A stretch of DNA of 64,000 bases from Sporosarcina sp. FSL K6-1508 (GTDB taxonomy: Bacteria; Bacillota; Bacilli; Bacillales_A; Planococcaceae), in NCBI RefSeq assembly GCF_038007465.1, contig NZ_JBBOXF010000001.1, forward strand, positions 2,677,001 to 2,741,000, read 5' to 3'. Of the stretch, positions 7,913 through 15,631 are shown in pieces (position 1 is the stretch's first letter; every line of letters begins with the position of its first letter). Both the position numbers and the translations under genes were made by a program. A model generated the notes under the pieces. That model saw only the letters and a list, made by a program, of their open reading frames with translations. It did not search any database and had not been told where the DNA came from.

Positions 7913-8593
7913 GTGACGCAAATGACGAAACAGCAATATGTAACGATAAAAGGGACGAAGGATGGTCTTGTTCTTCGTCTTGACGACAAATGCGCCTATT
8001 CGGACATGGTTGCCGAACTCCGCAGAAAAGTGGAGGAAGACGGCTTGGAAGGGCTTGCCGAAGTGCAGGTTCATACGGGCAGCCGCTATTGTAATGAAGA
8101 AGAATTGCGGGAAATTATGAATACGATTCATGATTCACCGAATTTGCGTGTATCAAAAATCCAAAGTGATGTTATCACAATGGAAGAATGTAATAGAAAA
8201 GTGCTTGAAAATCAATCCGAAACCTATGTCGGCATCGTTCGATCAGGTCAGGTAGTAAAGGCGGAAGGGGATCTTGTAGTCGTTGGTGATGTGAATCCCA
8301 ATGGCCGGGTTGTCGCTGCCGGCAGCATTTATATACTTGGTAGGCTGAAAGGGATTGCTCACGCAGGCTCGAATGGCAATACGAAGGCTGTCATCGCTGC
8401 GTCATGGCTTGAAGCAACACATCTCATAATCGCGGACAAAATGGAAACGATGACGGATGAGTTGACGATTTTGTCGGAACAGCCTGAAATGGAATGTGCT
8501 TATTTGCACCCCAATGGTTTCATCGCCATCAATCGTCTGCAGGAACTCCGGATTCTTCGGCCTGGCCTGTCATCATTTAAAGGAGGAAGCTAG
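7913..8593 (+). CDS. minC: Septum site-determining protein MinC
   Basis: A 226-residue inhibitor of FtsZ ring formation away from midcell. The N-terminal part (about 1-100) is the FtsZ-interacting domain. The C-terminal part (about 105-205) is the beta-helix that binds MinD, recognisable from VGIVRSGQ, GDVNPNGRVVAAGSIYILGRLKG and the repeated glycine turns. It starts with ATG at 7913-7915 after a GCGGGGTGA ribosome site, although a second ATG lies three codons downstream at 7922. It is directly followed by minD after one base, so the MinCD pair is co-translated. Confidence 0.95.
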   Translation: MTQMTKQQYVTIKGTKDGLVLRLDDKCAYSDMVAELRRKVEEDGLEGLAEVQVHTGSRYCNEEELREIMNTIHDSPNLRVSKIQSDVITMEECNRKVLENQSETYVGIVRSGQVVKAEGDLVVVGDVNPNGRVVAAGSIYILGRLKGIAHAGSNGNTKAVIAASWLEATHLIIADKMETMTDELTILSEQPEMECAYLHPNGFIAINRLQELRILRPGLSSFKGGS

Positions 8594-8594
8594 T

Positions 8595-9392
8595 GTGGGA
8601 GAAGCAATTGTAATAACATCTGGTAAAGGTGGAGTCGGCAAAACGACGACATCCGCAAATCTTGGGACCGCATTGGCTCTCCAGGGTAAAAAAGTGTGTC
8701 TTATTGATACCGATATCGGTCTCCGCAACCTCGACGTCATTCTCGGCCTTGAAAACCGTATCATCTACGATTTGGTGGATGTCATTGAAGGTCGCTGTAA
8801 AGTTCAACAAGCGCTTGTTAAAGATAAACGATTTGAGAATGGACTCTTTTTACTGCCGGCTGCTCAAACTACTGACAAAAACGCAATTAATCCTGAACAG
8901 ATGAAAACATTGATTACCGAATTGAAAAGGGATTATGACTATATATTGATAGATTGTCCTGCTGGTATTGAACAAGGTTTCAAAAATGCCATTGCTGGTG
9001 CGGATCGTGCTATTGTTGTCACAACACCTGAAATTTCGGCAGTTCGTGACGCGGACCGGATTATCGGACTGCTCGAACAGGAAGAAATTGATCCGCCGAA
9101 ACTAATTATCAACCGTATTAAGCGGCACCTCATGAATAACGGAGATGCACTTGACGTCAACGATATTACGACACACTTGTCAATTGACTTGCTCGGCATC
9201 ATCCTCGACGACGAGAATGTTATTACCTCATCGAACAAAGGGGAACCCGTCGTCATGGATCCATCGAACCCTGCGGCGATCGGTTACCGAAACATTGCAC
9301 GCCGTATCCTCGGCGAATCAGTTCCGCTCATGTCACTCGACACGGGCAAACCAGGATTCTTCGGTAAACTTAAATCAATATTTGTGAAATAA
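8595..9392 (+). CDS. minD: Septum site-determining ATPase MinD
   Basis: A 265-residue ParA/MinD-type ATPase that recruits MinC to the membrane at cell poles. Seen: deviant Walker A SGKGGVGKTTTS (residues 9-20), switch DTDIGLRNLD, Walker B LIDCPAGIEQGF, and the C-terminal amphipathic membrane-targeting helix ending GFFGKLKSIFVK. The start is GTG at 8595 behind AGGAGGAAGC at the end of minC; a longer upstream frame overlapping minC is not needed. The gene is followed by a factor-independent terminator. Confidence 0.96.
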   Translation: MGEAIVITSGKGGVGKTTTSANLGTALALQGKKVCLIDTDIGLRNLDVILGLENRIIYDLVDVIEGRCKVQQALVKDKRFENGLFLLPAAQTTDKNAINPEQMKTLITELKRDYDYILIDCPAGIEQGFKNAIAGADRAIVVTTPEISAVRDADRIIGLLEQEEIDPPKLIINRIKRHLMNNGDALDVNDITTHLSIDLLGIILDDENVITSSNKGEPVVMDPSNPAAIGYRNIARRILGESVPLMSLDTGKPGFFGKLKSIFVK

Positions 9393-9400
9393 CCCTACGA

Positions 9401-9434
9401 CCCTCGACACAAGTTTTTTGTGCCGAGGGTTTTA
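9401..9434 (+). terminator. Terminator after minD
   Basis: Hairpin CCCTCGACACAA ... TTGTGCCGAGGG (9401-9429) followed by TTTTA, eight bases after the minD stop. It closes the mreB-minD transcription unit. Confidence 0.85.
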
Positions 9435-9593
9435 TTGAAGTATACGTGTATAACTGGTATATCGTGGAGCTGAGGAGTTAAAATTAGAATTAGGAAGTTG
9501 CAATATGTGCGTCAAGATCTCTATACTTTTTCGAAGTTCACGCAGTAACCGAACCTTTTTAATCTAATTTTATAAAATCTAGACCAACGCCCA

Positions 9594-9622
9594 TAATATT
9601 CCCGCTGCATCCGTCATATACT
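9594..9622 (+). promoter_or_regulatory. Candidate sigma-E promoter of spoIVFAB
   Basis: TAATATT (9594-9600), a 14-base spacer, then CATATACT (9615-9622). This matches the sigma-E consensus kmATATT-N14/15-CATACAnT with one mismatch in the -10 box, and lies 24 bases before the spoIVFA start. In B. subtilis the spoIVF operon is sigma-E dependent in the mother cell. Confidence 0.6.
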
Positions 9623-9646
9623 AAAAAAAACGGGTGGTGTGACCGG

Positions 9647-10198
9647 TTGAAGTGGAAAACAAAGTGGATAGTAGCAATTGTGTTGACACTCGGAGTGATT
9701 GGCGTAGCGAAGCTAGAGGATGCAGGTGTAATTCGAGAGCCTGTTACGCAGTATGTCACTTCCGGGAAGGACTTTATGGTGATGAAAAAATGGGTGGCAA
9801 CGATGATTAAAGATCCCGGAGCCGACAAAGTTGCTGTTATGGCAGATCCACATCAGGAAGATCCCTTTTCAGCGTATGAATCAATGCAGCCATATAAAGA
9901 AGGCGTGATTGTATCTTATACGCAACCATTGCCAATTGATGCGCAAGAGAATGGGCTCGTCATTTTTACAGGTTTCACCCGCGAATCAGGGAAGACCATC
10001 ACGGTATTATATGATAGCGGGGATGAAGTGACGTATGGGTACGTTGGAACAGTTTACAAACTGCCGTATACTGCCGTGAAAAAAGGGGACACGCTGGCAC
10101 TCATGGATGAGGGGGCAATCTATCTAAAGGTGAAGCAAGACGGGGTGAAGATGGATGCCTCGCTGTTGCCGACTTATCTATCGGGCGGGGAACAATGA
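9647..10198 (+). CDS. spoIVFA: Stage IV sporulation protein FA (SpoIVFA), short form
   Basis: A 183-residue protein with one N-terminal membrane segment (about residues 6-22) and a C-terminal M23-peptidase-like beta domain (about 85-175, with NGLVIFTG, VTYGYVG and VKKGDTLA) that lacks the catalytic His/Asp set. In B. subtilis SpoIVFA (264 aa) tethers and inhibits the protease SpoIVFB in the outer forespore membrane. Here it is about 80 residues shorter, with little between membrane segment and M23 domain. Starts with TTG behind GGTGGTGTGACCGG. It overlaps spoIVFB by four bases. Confidence 0.88.
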   Translation: MKWKTKWIVAIVLTLGVIGVAKLEDAGVIREPVTQYVTSGKDFMVMKKWVATMIKDPGADKVAVMADPHQEDPFSAYESMQPYKEGVIVSYTQPLPIDAQENGLVIFTGFTRESGKTITVLYDSGDEVTYGYVGTVYKLPYTAVKKGDTLALMDEGAIYLKVKQDGVKMDASLLPTYLSGGEQ

Positions 10199-10806
10199 AA
10201 TTTAGGCTTCATCCTGTTCTCTTGCCACTTTTTTTGTTTCTAATTGTTACGGGGAGTATTTCGATGTATGCACTTATTTTTATTTCGCTTCTTATCCATG
10301 AGGCAGGTCATCTTATTACGGCATATCTTACCGGAATGCGCATACGATCTTGTACGATTATGCCGTATGGGGGAGAAATTGTTATATGGAATCGTCATCA
10401 AGCACCGAAAAAAGATCGTTTTCTAGTTGCGCTGGGAGGGCCAGTGGCGACACTTCTTGTACTTTTGGTTGCGACGCTGGTATCCTTCCCGGGTGACGAT
10501 CAAGTCATCCGGATTCAAGTCGCATTGTTAGTCCTTAACCTACTGCCCATTCTTCCGCTCGATGGTGGACAGGCCATTTGTGCGCTACTCGAGACGGAGG
10601 GTTCGATTTATCGTACACGATCGCTTTTTTTACTCCATTCCATCTTGTTTTTATCCGCGGGAATTATCCTGTTATCATCTGGTTTACCCAACACATTGCC
10701 CTACATTCTTCTAGCGATTTTCCTTCTGCTTCAAAATATCTCCGCCTTTCGATTTCAAAAATATGAAAAAGCATTTGCAGAAAGAAAATTAAATAGATTG
10801 ACGTAA
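10195..10806 (+). CDS. spoIVFB: Stage IV sporulation protein FB, intramembrane protease without CBS domain
   Basis: A 203-residue site-2-type metalloprotease that in B. subtilis cleaves the membrane-bound pro-sequence of sigma-K. Zinc ligands are visible: HEAGH at residues 35-39 in the second membrane segment and LPLDGGQA with Asp near residue 123. About six membrane helices fill residues 5-190. The B. subtilis protein is 288 residues and ends in a CBS domain that senses ATP; here the frame stops at residue 203 and the rplU leader begins at once, so no CBS domain is encoded. Its substrate gene sigK is in the same window at 61.1-61.8 kb. Confidence 0.93.
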   Translation: MKFRLHPVLLPLFLFLIVTGSISMYALIFISLLIHEAGHLITAYLTGMRIRSCTIMPYGGEIVIWNRHQAPKKDRFLVALGGPVATLLVLLVATLVSFPGDDQVIRIQVALLVLNLLPILPLDGGQAICALLETEGSIYRTRSLFLLHSILFLSAGIILLSSGLPNTLPYILLAIFLLLQNISAFRFQKYEKAFAERKLNRLT

Positions 10807-10814
10807 CTAAATAT

Positions 10815-10930
10815 ACGTGGTAATATTCAACTGTTAATGTTTGTAGCACCCGTGCTACAACCGCACTGATAAGGTACAAGTATCCGTACGGATCACCTTG
10901 GAAGGCGAGTCTGTATTTATAAGAGGAGGT
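10815..10930 (+). ncRNA. Ribosomal protein L21 leader (cis-regulatory RNA)
   Basis: The untranslated stretch before rplU folds into hairpins: TTGTAGCACCCGTGCTACAA (10850-10869) and an imperfect pair around GTATCCGTACGGAT, followed by the strong AGAGGAGG ribosome site. Position matches the L21 leader of Firmicutes, an autoregulatory element upstream of the rplU-prp-rpmA operon. I recognise it by place and hairpins, not by a covariance-model match. Confidence 0.6.
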
Positions 10931-10936
10931 GCAAGT

Positions 10937-11245
10937 ATGTACGCAATTATTCAAACTGGTGGAAAACAGATCAAAGTTGAAAAAGGCCAGGAAATCTACA
11001 TTGAAAAAGTAGCTGGTGAAGCTGACGAAGTCGTCACTTTCGACAAAGTTCTATTCGTAGGTGGAGAAGACGTGAAAGTAGGCGTTCCATTCGTGGAAGG
11101 TGCTACAGTAACAGGAACTGTTGTTAAACAGGGCCGTGCTAAAAAAATCACAGTTTTCAAATACAAGCCGAAAAAGAACTACCACAAAAAACAAGGTCAT
11201 CGTCAGCCATACACGAAAATCGTCATTGACGGTATCAACCTGTAA
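10937..11245 (+). CDS. rplU: 50S ribosomal protein L21
   Basis: A 102-residue ribosomal protein with the family start YAIIQTGGKQIKVEKG and the C-terminal RNA-binding stretch KYKPKKNYHKKQGHRQPYT. It binds 23S rRNA domain I next to L20. The start ATG at 10937 is chosen because a consensus AGAGGAGGTG site precedes it; a frame open further upstream runs through the leader RNA and is not real. First gene of rplU-prp-rpmA. Confidence 0.98.
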   Translation: MYAIIQTGGKQIKVEKGQEIYIEKVAGEADEVVTFDKVLFVGGEDVKVGVPFVEGATVTGTVVKQGRAKKITVFKYKPKKNYHKKQGHRQPYTKIVIDGINL

Positions 11246-11251
11246 GCCGGC

Positions 11252-11578
11252 ATGATCAAAATCATCATCAAGAAGCAATCTTCCGGTCGGATCAACTCTT
11301 TTGAGATGACGGGCCACGCCGATTTCGCGGAACATGGAAAAGACTTAGTCTGTGCAGGTGCATCTGCAGTATCATTTGGTGCTGTCAATGCCATCATCGC
11401 ATTAACGGGCAAGACACCTGAGATTCAACAAGGATCTGACGGTGGTTACTTGAAAGTTAGTTTTCCGGAAACCGAAGAAAACGATCACGATACACAGTTG
11501 ATTGTGAAGGCGATGATTGTTTCATTGCAGACGATTGAAAATGATTATGGGCAACATATAAAAATTATCCTTAAATAG
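11252..11578 (+). CDS. prp: Ribosomal-processing cysteine protease Prp
   Basis: A 108-residue cysteine protease (ysxB family) that removes the N-terminal extension of ribosomal protein L27. The catalytic pair is at the family positions: His22 in TGHADFAEHG and Cys34 in DLVCAGASAVS. It lies between rplU and rpmA, six bases after L21 and fifteen bases before the L27 start, as in all Firmicutes with the extended L27. The neighbouring rpmA product carries the matching cleavage motif. Confidence 0.95.
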   Translation: MIKIIIKKQSSGRINSFEMTGHADFAEHGKDLVCAGASAVSFGAVNAIIALTGKTPEIQQGSDGGYLKVSFPETEENDHDTQLIVKAMIVSLQTIENDYGQHIKIILK

Positions 11579-11593
11579 TAGGAGGTGGCATAC

Positions 11594-11884
11594 ATGCTAC
11601 GTTTAGATCTCCAGTTTTTCGCATCGAAAAAAGGGGTAGGTTCTACAAGGAACGGTCGTGACTCTCACTCGAAACGTCTTGGCGCAAAACGCGCGGACGG
11701 ACAGTTTGTTACTGGCGGCTCAATCCTTTATCGTCAGCGCGGAACGAAAATTCACCCAGGTGAAAACGTCGGTCTCGGTGGTGACGATACTCTTTTTGCA
11801 AAAGTTGACGGCGTCGTTCGTTTCGAACGTTTTGGTCGTGACAAAAAGAAAGTTAGCGTATACCCTGAAGTTCAGGAAGCATAA
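11594..11884 (+). CDS. rpmA: 50S ribosomal protein L27 with Prp-cleaved N-terminus
   Basis: A 96-residue L27. The first nine residues MLRLDLQFF are the Firmicutes-specific extension that Prp removes; cleavage before ASKKG exposes the N-terminus that reaches the peptidyl-transferase centre. The rest (GVGSTRNGRDSHSKRLGAKR and GTKIHPGENVG) is canonical. The ATG at 11594 is preferred over an in-frame GTG at 11585 because the latter lies inside the GGAGGTG ribosome site. Confidence 0.97.
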   Translation: MLRLDLQFFASKKGVGSTRNGRDSHSKRLGAKRADGQFVTGGSILYRQRGTKIHPGENVGLGGDDTLFAKVDGVVRFERFGRDKKKVSVYPEVQEA

Positions 11885-11898
11885 TATACGTAAGACAG

Positions 11899-11938
11899 AA
11901 AGGACTGCATACGAATGTGCAGTCCTTTTTTCTTTTTT
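11899..11938 (+). terminator. Terminator of the rplU-prp-rpmA operon
   Basis: Ten-base arms AAGGACTGCA / TGCAGTCCTT (11900-11909, 11918-11927) followed by a run of T. Confidence 0.88.
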
Positions 11939-12217
11939 AAACATCTAAAGAGGTCATGTCTTTCTTCGCCTTTCAAAAAATCTCACATTGTGGATAAGTT
12001 ATCACTAAGAGAACTCACGTATAGACCCCAAGCGCCTGCCCCCTCGAGCCGCTTTAGTGGTGAAAGATTAGATCTCAACTTTTCTACTTGCTACAGGACG
12101 CGGCAATCTTAAGTTGCGTTCCTTCAGATAGGCGACCTGCGCTTTCTTTATTTTCCTCTAATAGCGAAGAAAGGCATATAGATGCTATACTGTATACATG
12201 AAAATTGTTGGCGGTGA
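11939..12217. other. Intergenic stretch before spo0B with a repeat-like segment
   Basis: No gene is supportable. Around 12091-12130 the sequence GCTACAGGACGCGGCAATCTTAAG... and GTTCCTTCAGATAGG resembles 51225-51265 (GCGACAGGAAGTTGCGACC..., CTTCCTTCAGTGG), suggesting a degenerate dispersed repeat. A promoter for spo0B may lie near TGCTATACTGTATAC (12183-12197). Confidence 0.4.
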
Positions 12218-12742
12218 ATGGGAATGGGGAACAATAAACTTACTACAGCAGAAGCGCTGAAATTTGCAAGACATGATTTTTTAAATGAGCTTCAATTAGT
12301 CTTGCTTTACATCGATCTCGATAAACTACCGGAAGCTAAACAAAAGATTTTGGATACGACTAATCGTATGCGCGAAATAGCAATGTTAGAAAGGCTGGGA
12401 CTTCTGGCTGTCGAGACATGGCTTACTACGTTTGACTGGCTTTATAGCGCATTTTCGAAAACGATGACATGCACGATTACGTCTGGAATCAGAGAAGCCG
12501 ATGATACGGAAGTGGTAACTTATTTAGAGCGTTTGTTCAGTGAAGCGGAAAAAACACTTGATCCGACCTCCGAATATGAGACACAAATCGACGTACAGGC
12601 ATCAGCCACAAGCTGGTCGATTACAATTACTGTGCATGGTCAGATGGAAAATAGACTTCCGGCACCAGAAGCAACTGGAAACTATACGATCAAAGAGAAA
12701 ATTTCACAAAATCAATGGACGTTCACAATCAGTGGACGATAG
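12218..12742 (+). CDS. spo0B: Sporulation initiation phosphotransferase Spo0B
   Basis: A 174-residue phosphorelay protein that passes phosphate from Spo0F to Spo0A. The phosphorylated histidine is His19 in FARHDFLNELQLVLLYIDL, which is the helical hairpin that dimerises into a four-helix bundle. The C-terminal part (about 95-174) is the degenerate kinase-like domain. Position between rpmA and obgE is the same as in B. subtilis, which supports the call despite the low conservation of this family. Two ATGs (12218, 12224) are possible starts; ribosome site is weak (GGCGGTGA). Confidence 0.92.
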   Translation: MGMGNNKLTTAEALKFARHDFLNELQLVLLYIDLDKLPEAKQKILDTTNRMREIAMLERLGLLAVETWLTTFDWLYSAFSKTMTCTITSGIREADDTEVVTYLERLFSEAEKTLDPTSEYETQIDVQASATSWSITITVHGQMENRLPAPEATGNYTIKEKISQNQWTFTISGR

Positions 12743-12753
12743 GAGGAAAATAG

Positions 12754-14046
12754 ATGTTTGTCGATCAGGTAAAGATTTTTGTAAAAGGTGGAGACGGCGG
12801 GGACGGTATGGTTGCGTTCCGACGTGAAAAGTATATCGCGTACGGTGGTCCTGCTGGCGGTGACGGTGGAAAAGGTGCGAACGTTGTTTTTATCGTAGAT
12901 GAAGGCCTGCGGACATTGATGGACTTTCGTTATCAGCGTCACTTTAAGGCCCCGCGCGGTGAGCATGGCGGCAGTAAAAATATGCACGGCAAAAATGCAA
13001 CTGATATAGTTGTCAAAGTGCCACCAGGTACGATTGTGACAGATGCGGAAGACGGTACAATCATCGCCGACCTTGTTGAGCATGGTCAGACGGCTATCAT
13101 CGCTAAAGGCGGCCGTGGAGGGCGTGGTAATAGCAGATTTGCGACACCGTCAAACCCCGCACCTGAACTATCGGAAAAAGGTGAACCAGGTGTTGATAAA
13201 GAAATCAACTTGGAATTGAAAGTGCTTGCGGATGCAGGTCTTGTCGGTTTCCCGAGTGTTGGTAAATCGACACTGTTATCTGTTGTTTCTGCAGCAAAAC
13301 CGAAAATTGCGGATTATCATTTTACGACACTTGTTCCGAATCTAGGAATGGTTGAAACTGAAGATCATCGCGGCTTTGTCTTAGCAGACCTTCCGGGATT
13401 GATTGAAGGTGCGCACGAAGGCATTGGTCTTGGGCATCAGTTCTTGCGCCATATCGAACGGACGCGCGTAATCATCCATGTAATTGATATGTCAGGACTT
13501 GAAGGACGCGAACCATTTGAAGACTACCTTACAATCAATGAAGAATTAGAACAATACAACTTGCGTTTGACAGAACGTCCGCAAATCATTGTTGCGAATA
13601 AAATGGACATGCCTGAATCAGAAGAGAATCTCAAAGCATTCAAGGAAAAACTGAATGACAGTAATGCACTCATCTTCCCGATTTCAGCACTTACAAGAAC
13701 AGGGCTGGACGAACTGCTTCATGCGGTTGCGGATTTACTGGAAACGACACCGGAATTCCCAATGCATGAAATAGAGGACGAAGATAAAGAGAACTCAGTT
13801 ATGTACAAATATGAAGGACAAGCAGCAGAGTTTGAGGTTACACGTGAAGATGACGGGGCATTCGTGTTATCGGGCTATACAATTGAGCGTCTGTTCAAAA
13901 TGACCGATTTCAACTTTGACCAATCAGTACGTAAGTTCTCAAGACAATTACGTGGCATGGGTGTAGATGATGAGCTCCGTAAACGTGGCGCGAAAGACGG
14001 CGACACAGTACGCCTTCTTGATTTCGAATTTGAATTTGTAGATTAA
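12754..14046 (+). CDS. obgE: GTPase Obg
   Basis: A 430-residue ribosome-associated GTPase involved in late 50S assembly and, in Bacillus, in stress and sporulation signalling. Domains in order: glycine-rich Obg fold (1-158, GGDGGDGMVAFRREKY), G domain with GFPSVGKST (about 164-172), DLPGLIEGAHEG and NKMD, then the OCT domain (about 350-430). It begins 11 bases after spo0B behind AGGAGGA. All GTPase motifs are intact. Confidence 0.98.
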   Translation: MFVDQVKIFVKGGDGGDGMVAFRREKYIAYGGPAGGDGGKGANVVFIVDEGLRTLMDFRYQRHFKAPRGEHGGSKNMHGKNATDIVVKVPPGTIVTDAEDGTIIADLVEHGQTAIIAKGGRGGRGNSRFATPSNPAPELSEKGEPGVDKEINLELKVLADAGLVGFPSVGKSTLLSVVSAAKPKIADYHFTTLVPNLGMVETEDHRGFVLADLPGLIEGAHEGIGLGHQFLRHIERTRVIIHVIDMSGLEGREPFEDYLTINEELEQYNLRLTERPQIIVANKMDMPESEENLKAFKEKLNDSNALIFPISALTRTGLDELLHAVADLLETTPEFPMHEIEDEDKENSVMYKYEGQAAEFEVTREDDGAFVLSGYTIERLFKMTDFNFDQSVRKFSRQLRGMGVDDELRKRGAKDGDTVRLLDFEFEFVD

Positions 14047-14106
14047 TTAGTCGGGATGAATTACTAAAAACGATTACAAAAGGGACGCACGAAAGGGGGA
14101 TATCCT

Positions 14107-14562
14107 ATGAAACAGTTGGGGGAAGGTCAGTTTTATCTTGTAAGGGAAGACGTACTGACAGAATCGATGCTGAAAATGTTAGAAGCGAAAAGGCTTTTGG
14201 CCAGCGGAGAGGAATCAACGATACAAGATGCCACGAAAAGGGTAGGACTATCCCGTAGTGCATTTTATAAGTACCGTGATACTGTTTATCCGTTCGAATC
14301 AATTGCGCGCGAGCGTATCCTTACGATTTTCATTCAGCTTGAAGATCGTAAAGGATCACTTGCGACGTTGTTGCAGATTATCTCAGAGTCGAAATGTAAT
14401 GTCTTGACAATTCACCAGACGATTCCTGTTCAGGCACGAGCGAATATTACACTCTCACTTGACGTGACAGAAATGATCATAAAAATGGAAGAGTTCCTGC
14501 AACGGTTGAAAGCACCTGACTTTGTCGATTCAGTTGTCTTAATCAGTTCAGGTGCACTCTGA
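14107..14562 (+). CDS. pheB: ACT domain protein PheB
   Basis: A 151-residue protein of the UPF0735/PheB family found just before pheA in Bacillales. The N-terminal half has a helix-turn-helix-like segment (TKRVGLSRSAFYKYRD, about residues 41-56). The C-terminal half (about 72-147) is an ACT domain (RILTIFIQLEDRKGSLATLLQI). Its role is not settled; it was first linked to phenylalanine synthesis or its regulation through its place 15 bases upstream of pheA. Starts with ATG behind AAAGGGGGAT. Confidence 0.93.
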   Translation: MKQLGEGQFYLVREDVLTESMLKMLEAKRLLASGEESTIQDATKRVGLSRSAFYKYRDTVYPFESIARERILTIFIQLEDRKGSLATLLQIISESKCNVLTIHQTIPVQARANITLSLDVTEMIIKMEEFLQRLKAPDFVDSVVLISSGAL

Positions 14563-14577
14563 CGGGAGGATTTTAGT

Positions 14578-15468
14578 ATGGGAAACGGAAAGTATACGCC
14601 TACTATCGCTTATTTGGGACCAGAGGCATCATTTACGCATGTTGCAGCAAGTACTCTTTTTGGAACTTCGGGATTGATACCCCAACCTACGATACCCGAT
14701 TGTATTGAAGCTGTTGTTGAAGGGCGTGTTGCCTATGCAATTGTCCCCCTCGAAAATGCATTAGAAGGTTCCGTACCGATGACCATCGATTACCTGTTTC
14801 ACGGAACGGATTTGTTCATCAATGCTGAAATCTCAATCCCGATCGAACAGCATCTTATGGTCAATAAAAAACAAGAACCTTTTATGGCTGAAATTGAATC
14901 CATCAATTCTCATCCCCATGCGCTTGCCCAGTGCCATAAATATTTGCAGTACCATTACCGCCGTGTCCCGCTTATCCAGACAACTTCCACGGCGGCTGCT
15001 GCTAAATACATTTCTGAAAACCCAGATGTGAAGATTGCGGCGATCGGAAACAAGTTGGCGGCTGAAAAATATGGTTTACATATCGCAGAAGAGAATATTC
15101 ACGATTTTCATTTTAACCATACACGGTTCGTCGTTTTGTCTCTGCGAAAAGAAAGTTTAAAAATAACTGGTCATTCCGCAAAACTGAAAACGACATTAAT
15201 GGTAAAGCTACCAGAAGATGATCGTTCAGGTGTATTGCATCAGGTTTTATCCGTTTTTGCATGGCGTCGACTCAATTTGAGTAAAATTGAATCAAGACCC
15301 TTGAAAACAGGTCTAGGAAATTATTTCTTCATTATCGATGTCATGGAATCGGATGAACATCCCATGATGAAAGGTGCGCTAGAAGAACTCACCGCGCTTA
15401 ATTGTACTGCTCGTTCATTCGGTTCTTATTTTACATATAATGAACTACCATCACGTCATTCAAAATGA
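14578..15468 (+). CDS. pheA: Prephenate dehydratase
   Basis: A 296-residue monofunctional prephenate dehydratase making phenylpyruvate, the last specific precursor of phenylalanine. Start YLGPEASFTHVAA, catalytic TRFVVL (about residues 182-187), and a C-terminal ACT domain with the phenylalanine-binding ESRPLKTGLGNYFF (about 238-251), so feedback inhibition by phenylalanine is expected. Follows pheB by 15 bases. A terminator hairpin overlaps its last codons. Confidence 0.97.
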   Translation: MGNGKYTPTIAYLGPEASFTHVAASTLFGTSGLIPQPTIPDCIEAVVEGRVAYAIVPLENALEGSVPMTIDYLFHGTDLFINAEISIPIEQHLMVNKKQEPFMAEIESINSHPHALAQCHKYLQYHYRRVPLIQTTSTAAAAKYISENPDVKIAAIGNKLAAEKYGLHIAEENIHDFHFNHTRFVVLSLRKESLKITGHSAKLKTTLMVKLPEDDRSGVLHQVLSVFAWRRLNLSKIESRPLKTGLGNYFFIIDVMESDEHPMMKGALEELTALNCTARSFGSYFTYNELPSRHSK

Positions 15469-15484
15469 CAGTGATGGTTTTTTA
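15448..15484 (+). terminator. Terminator after pheA
   Basis: Hairpin CCATCACGTCAT - TCAAA - ATGACAGTGATGG (15448-15476) followed by seven to eight T. It overlaps the last coding bases of pheA. Confidence 0.85.
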
Positions 15485-15631
15485 ATGAGGAAAATCCGCA
15501 TTCCCTTTTCTTTAGAATAAATTACCCACTTTCGCATATACATGGCAAGAGAGGACATCACGTTCAAAATGAGCGTCACACAGACGGGCGTCCGTTCATA
15601 CGATGGATTGACGGAAGGGGGAAATTTTTAA

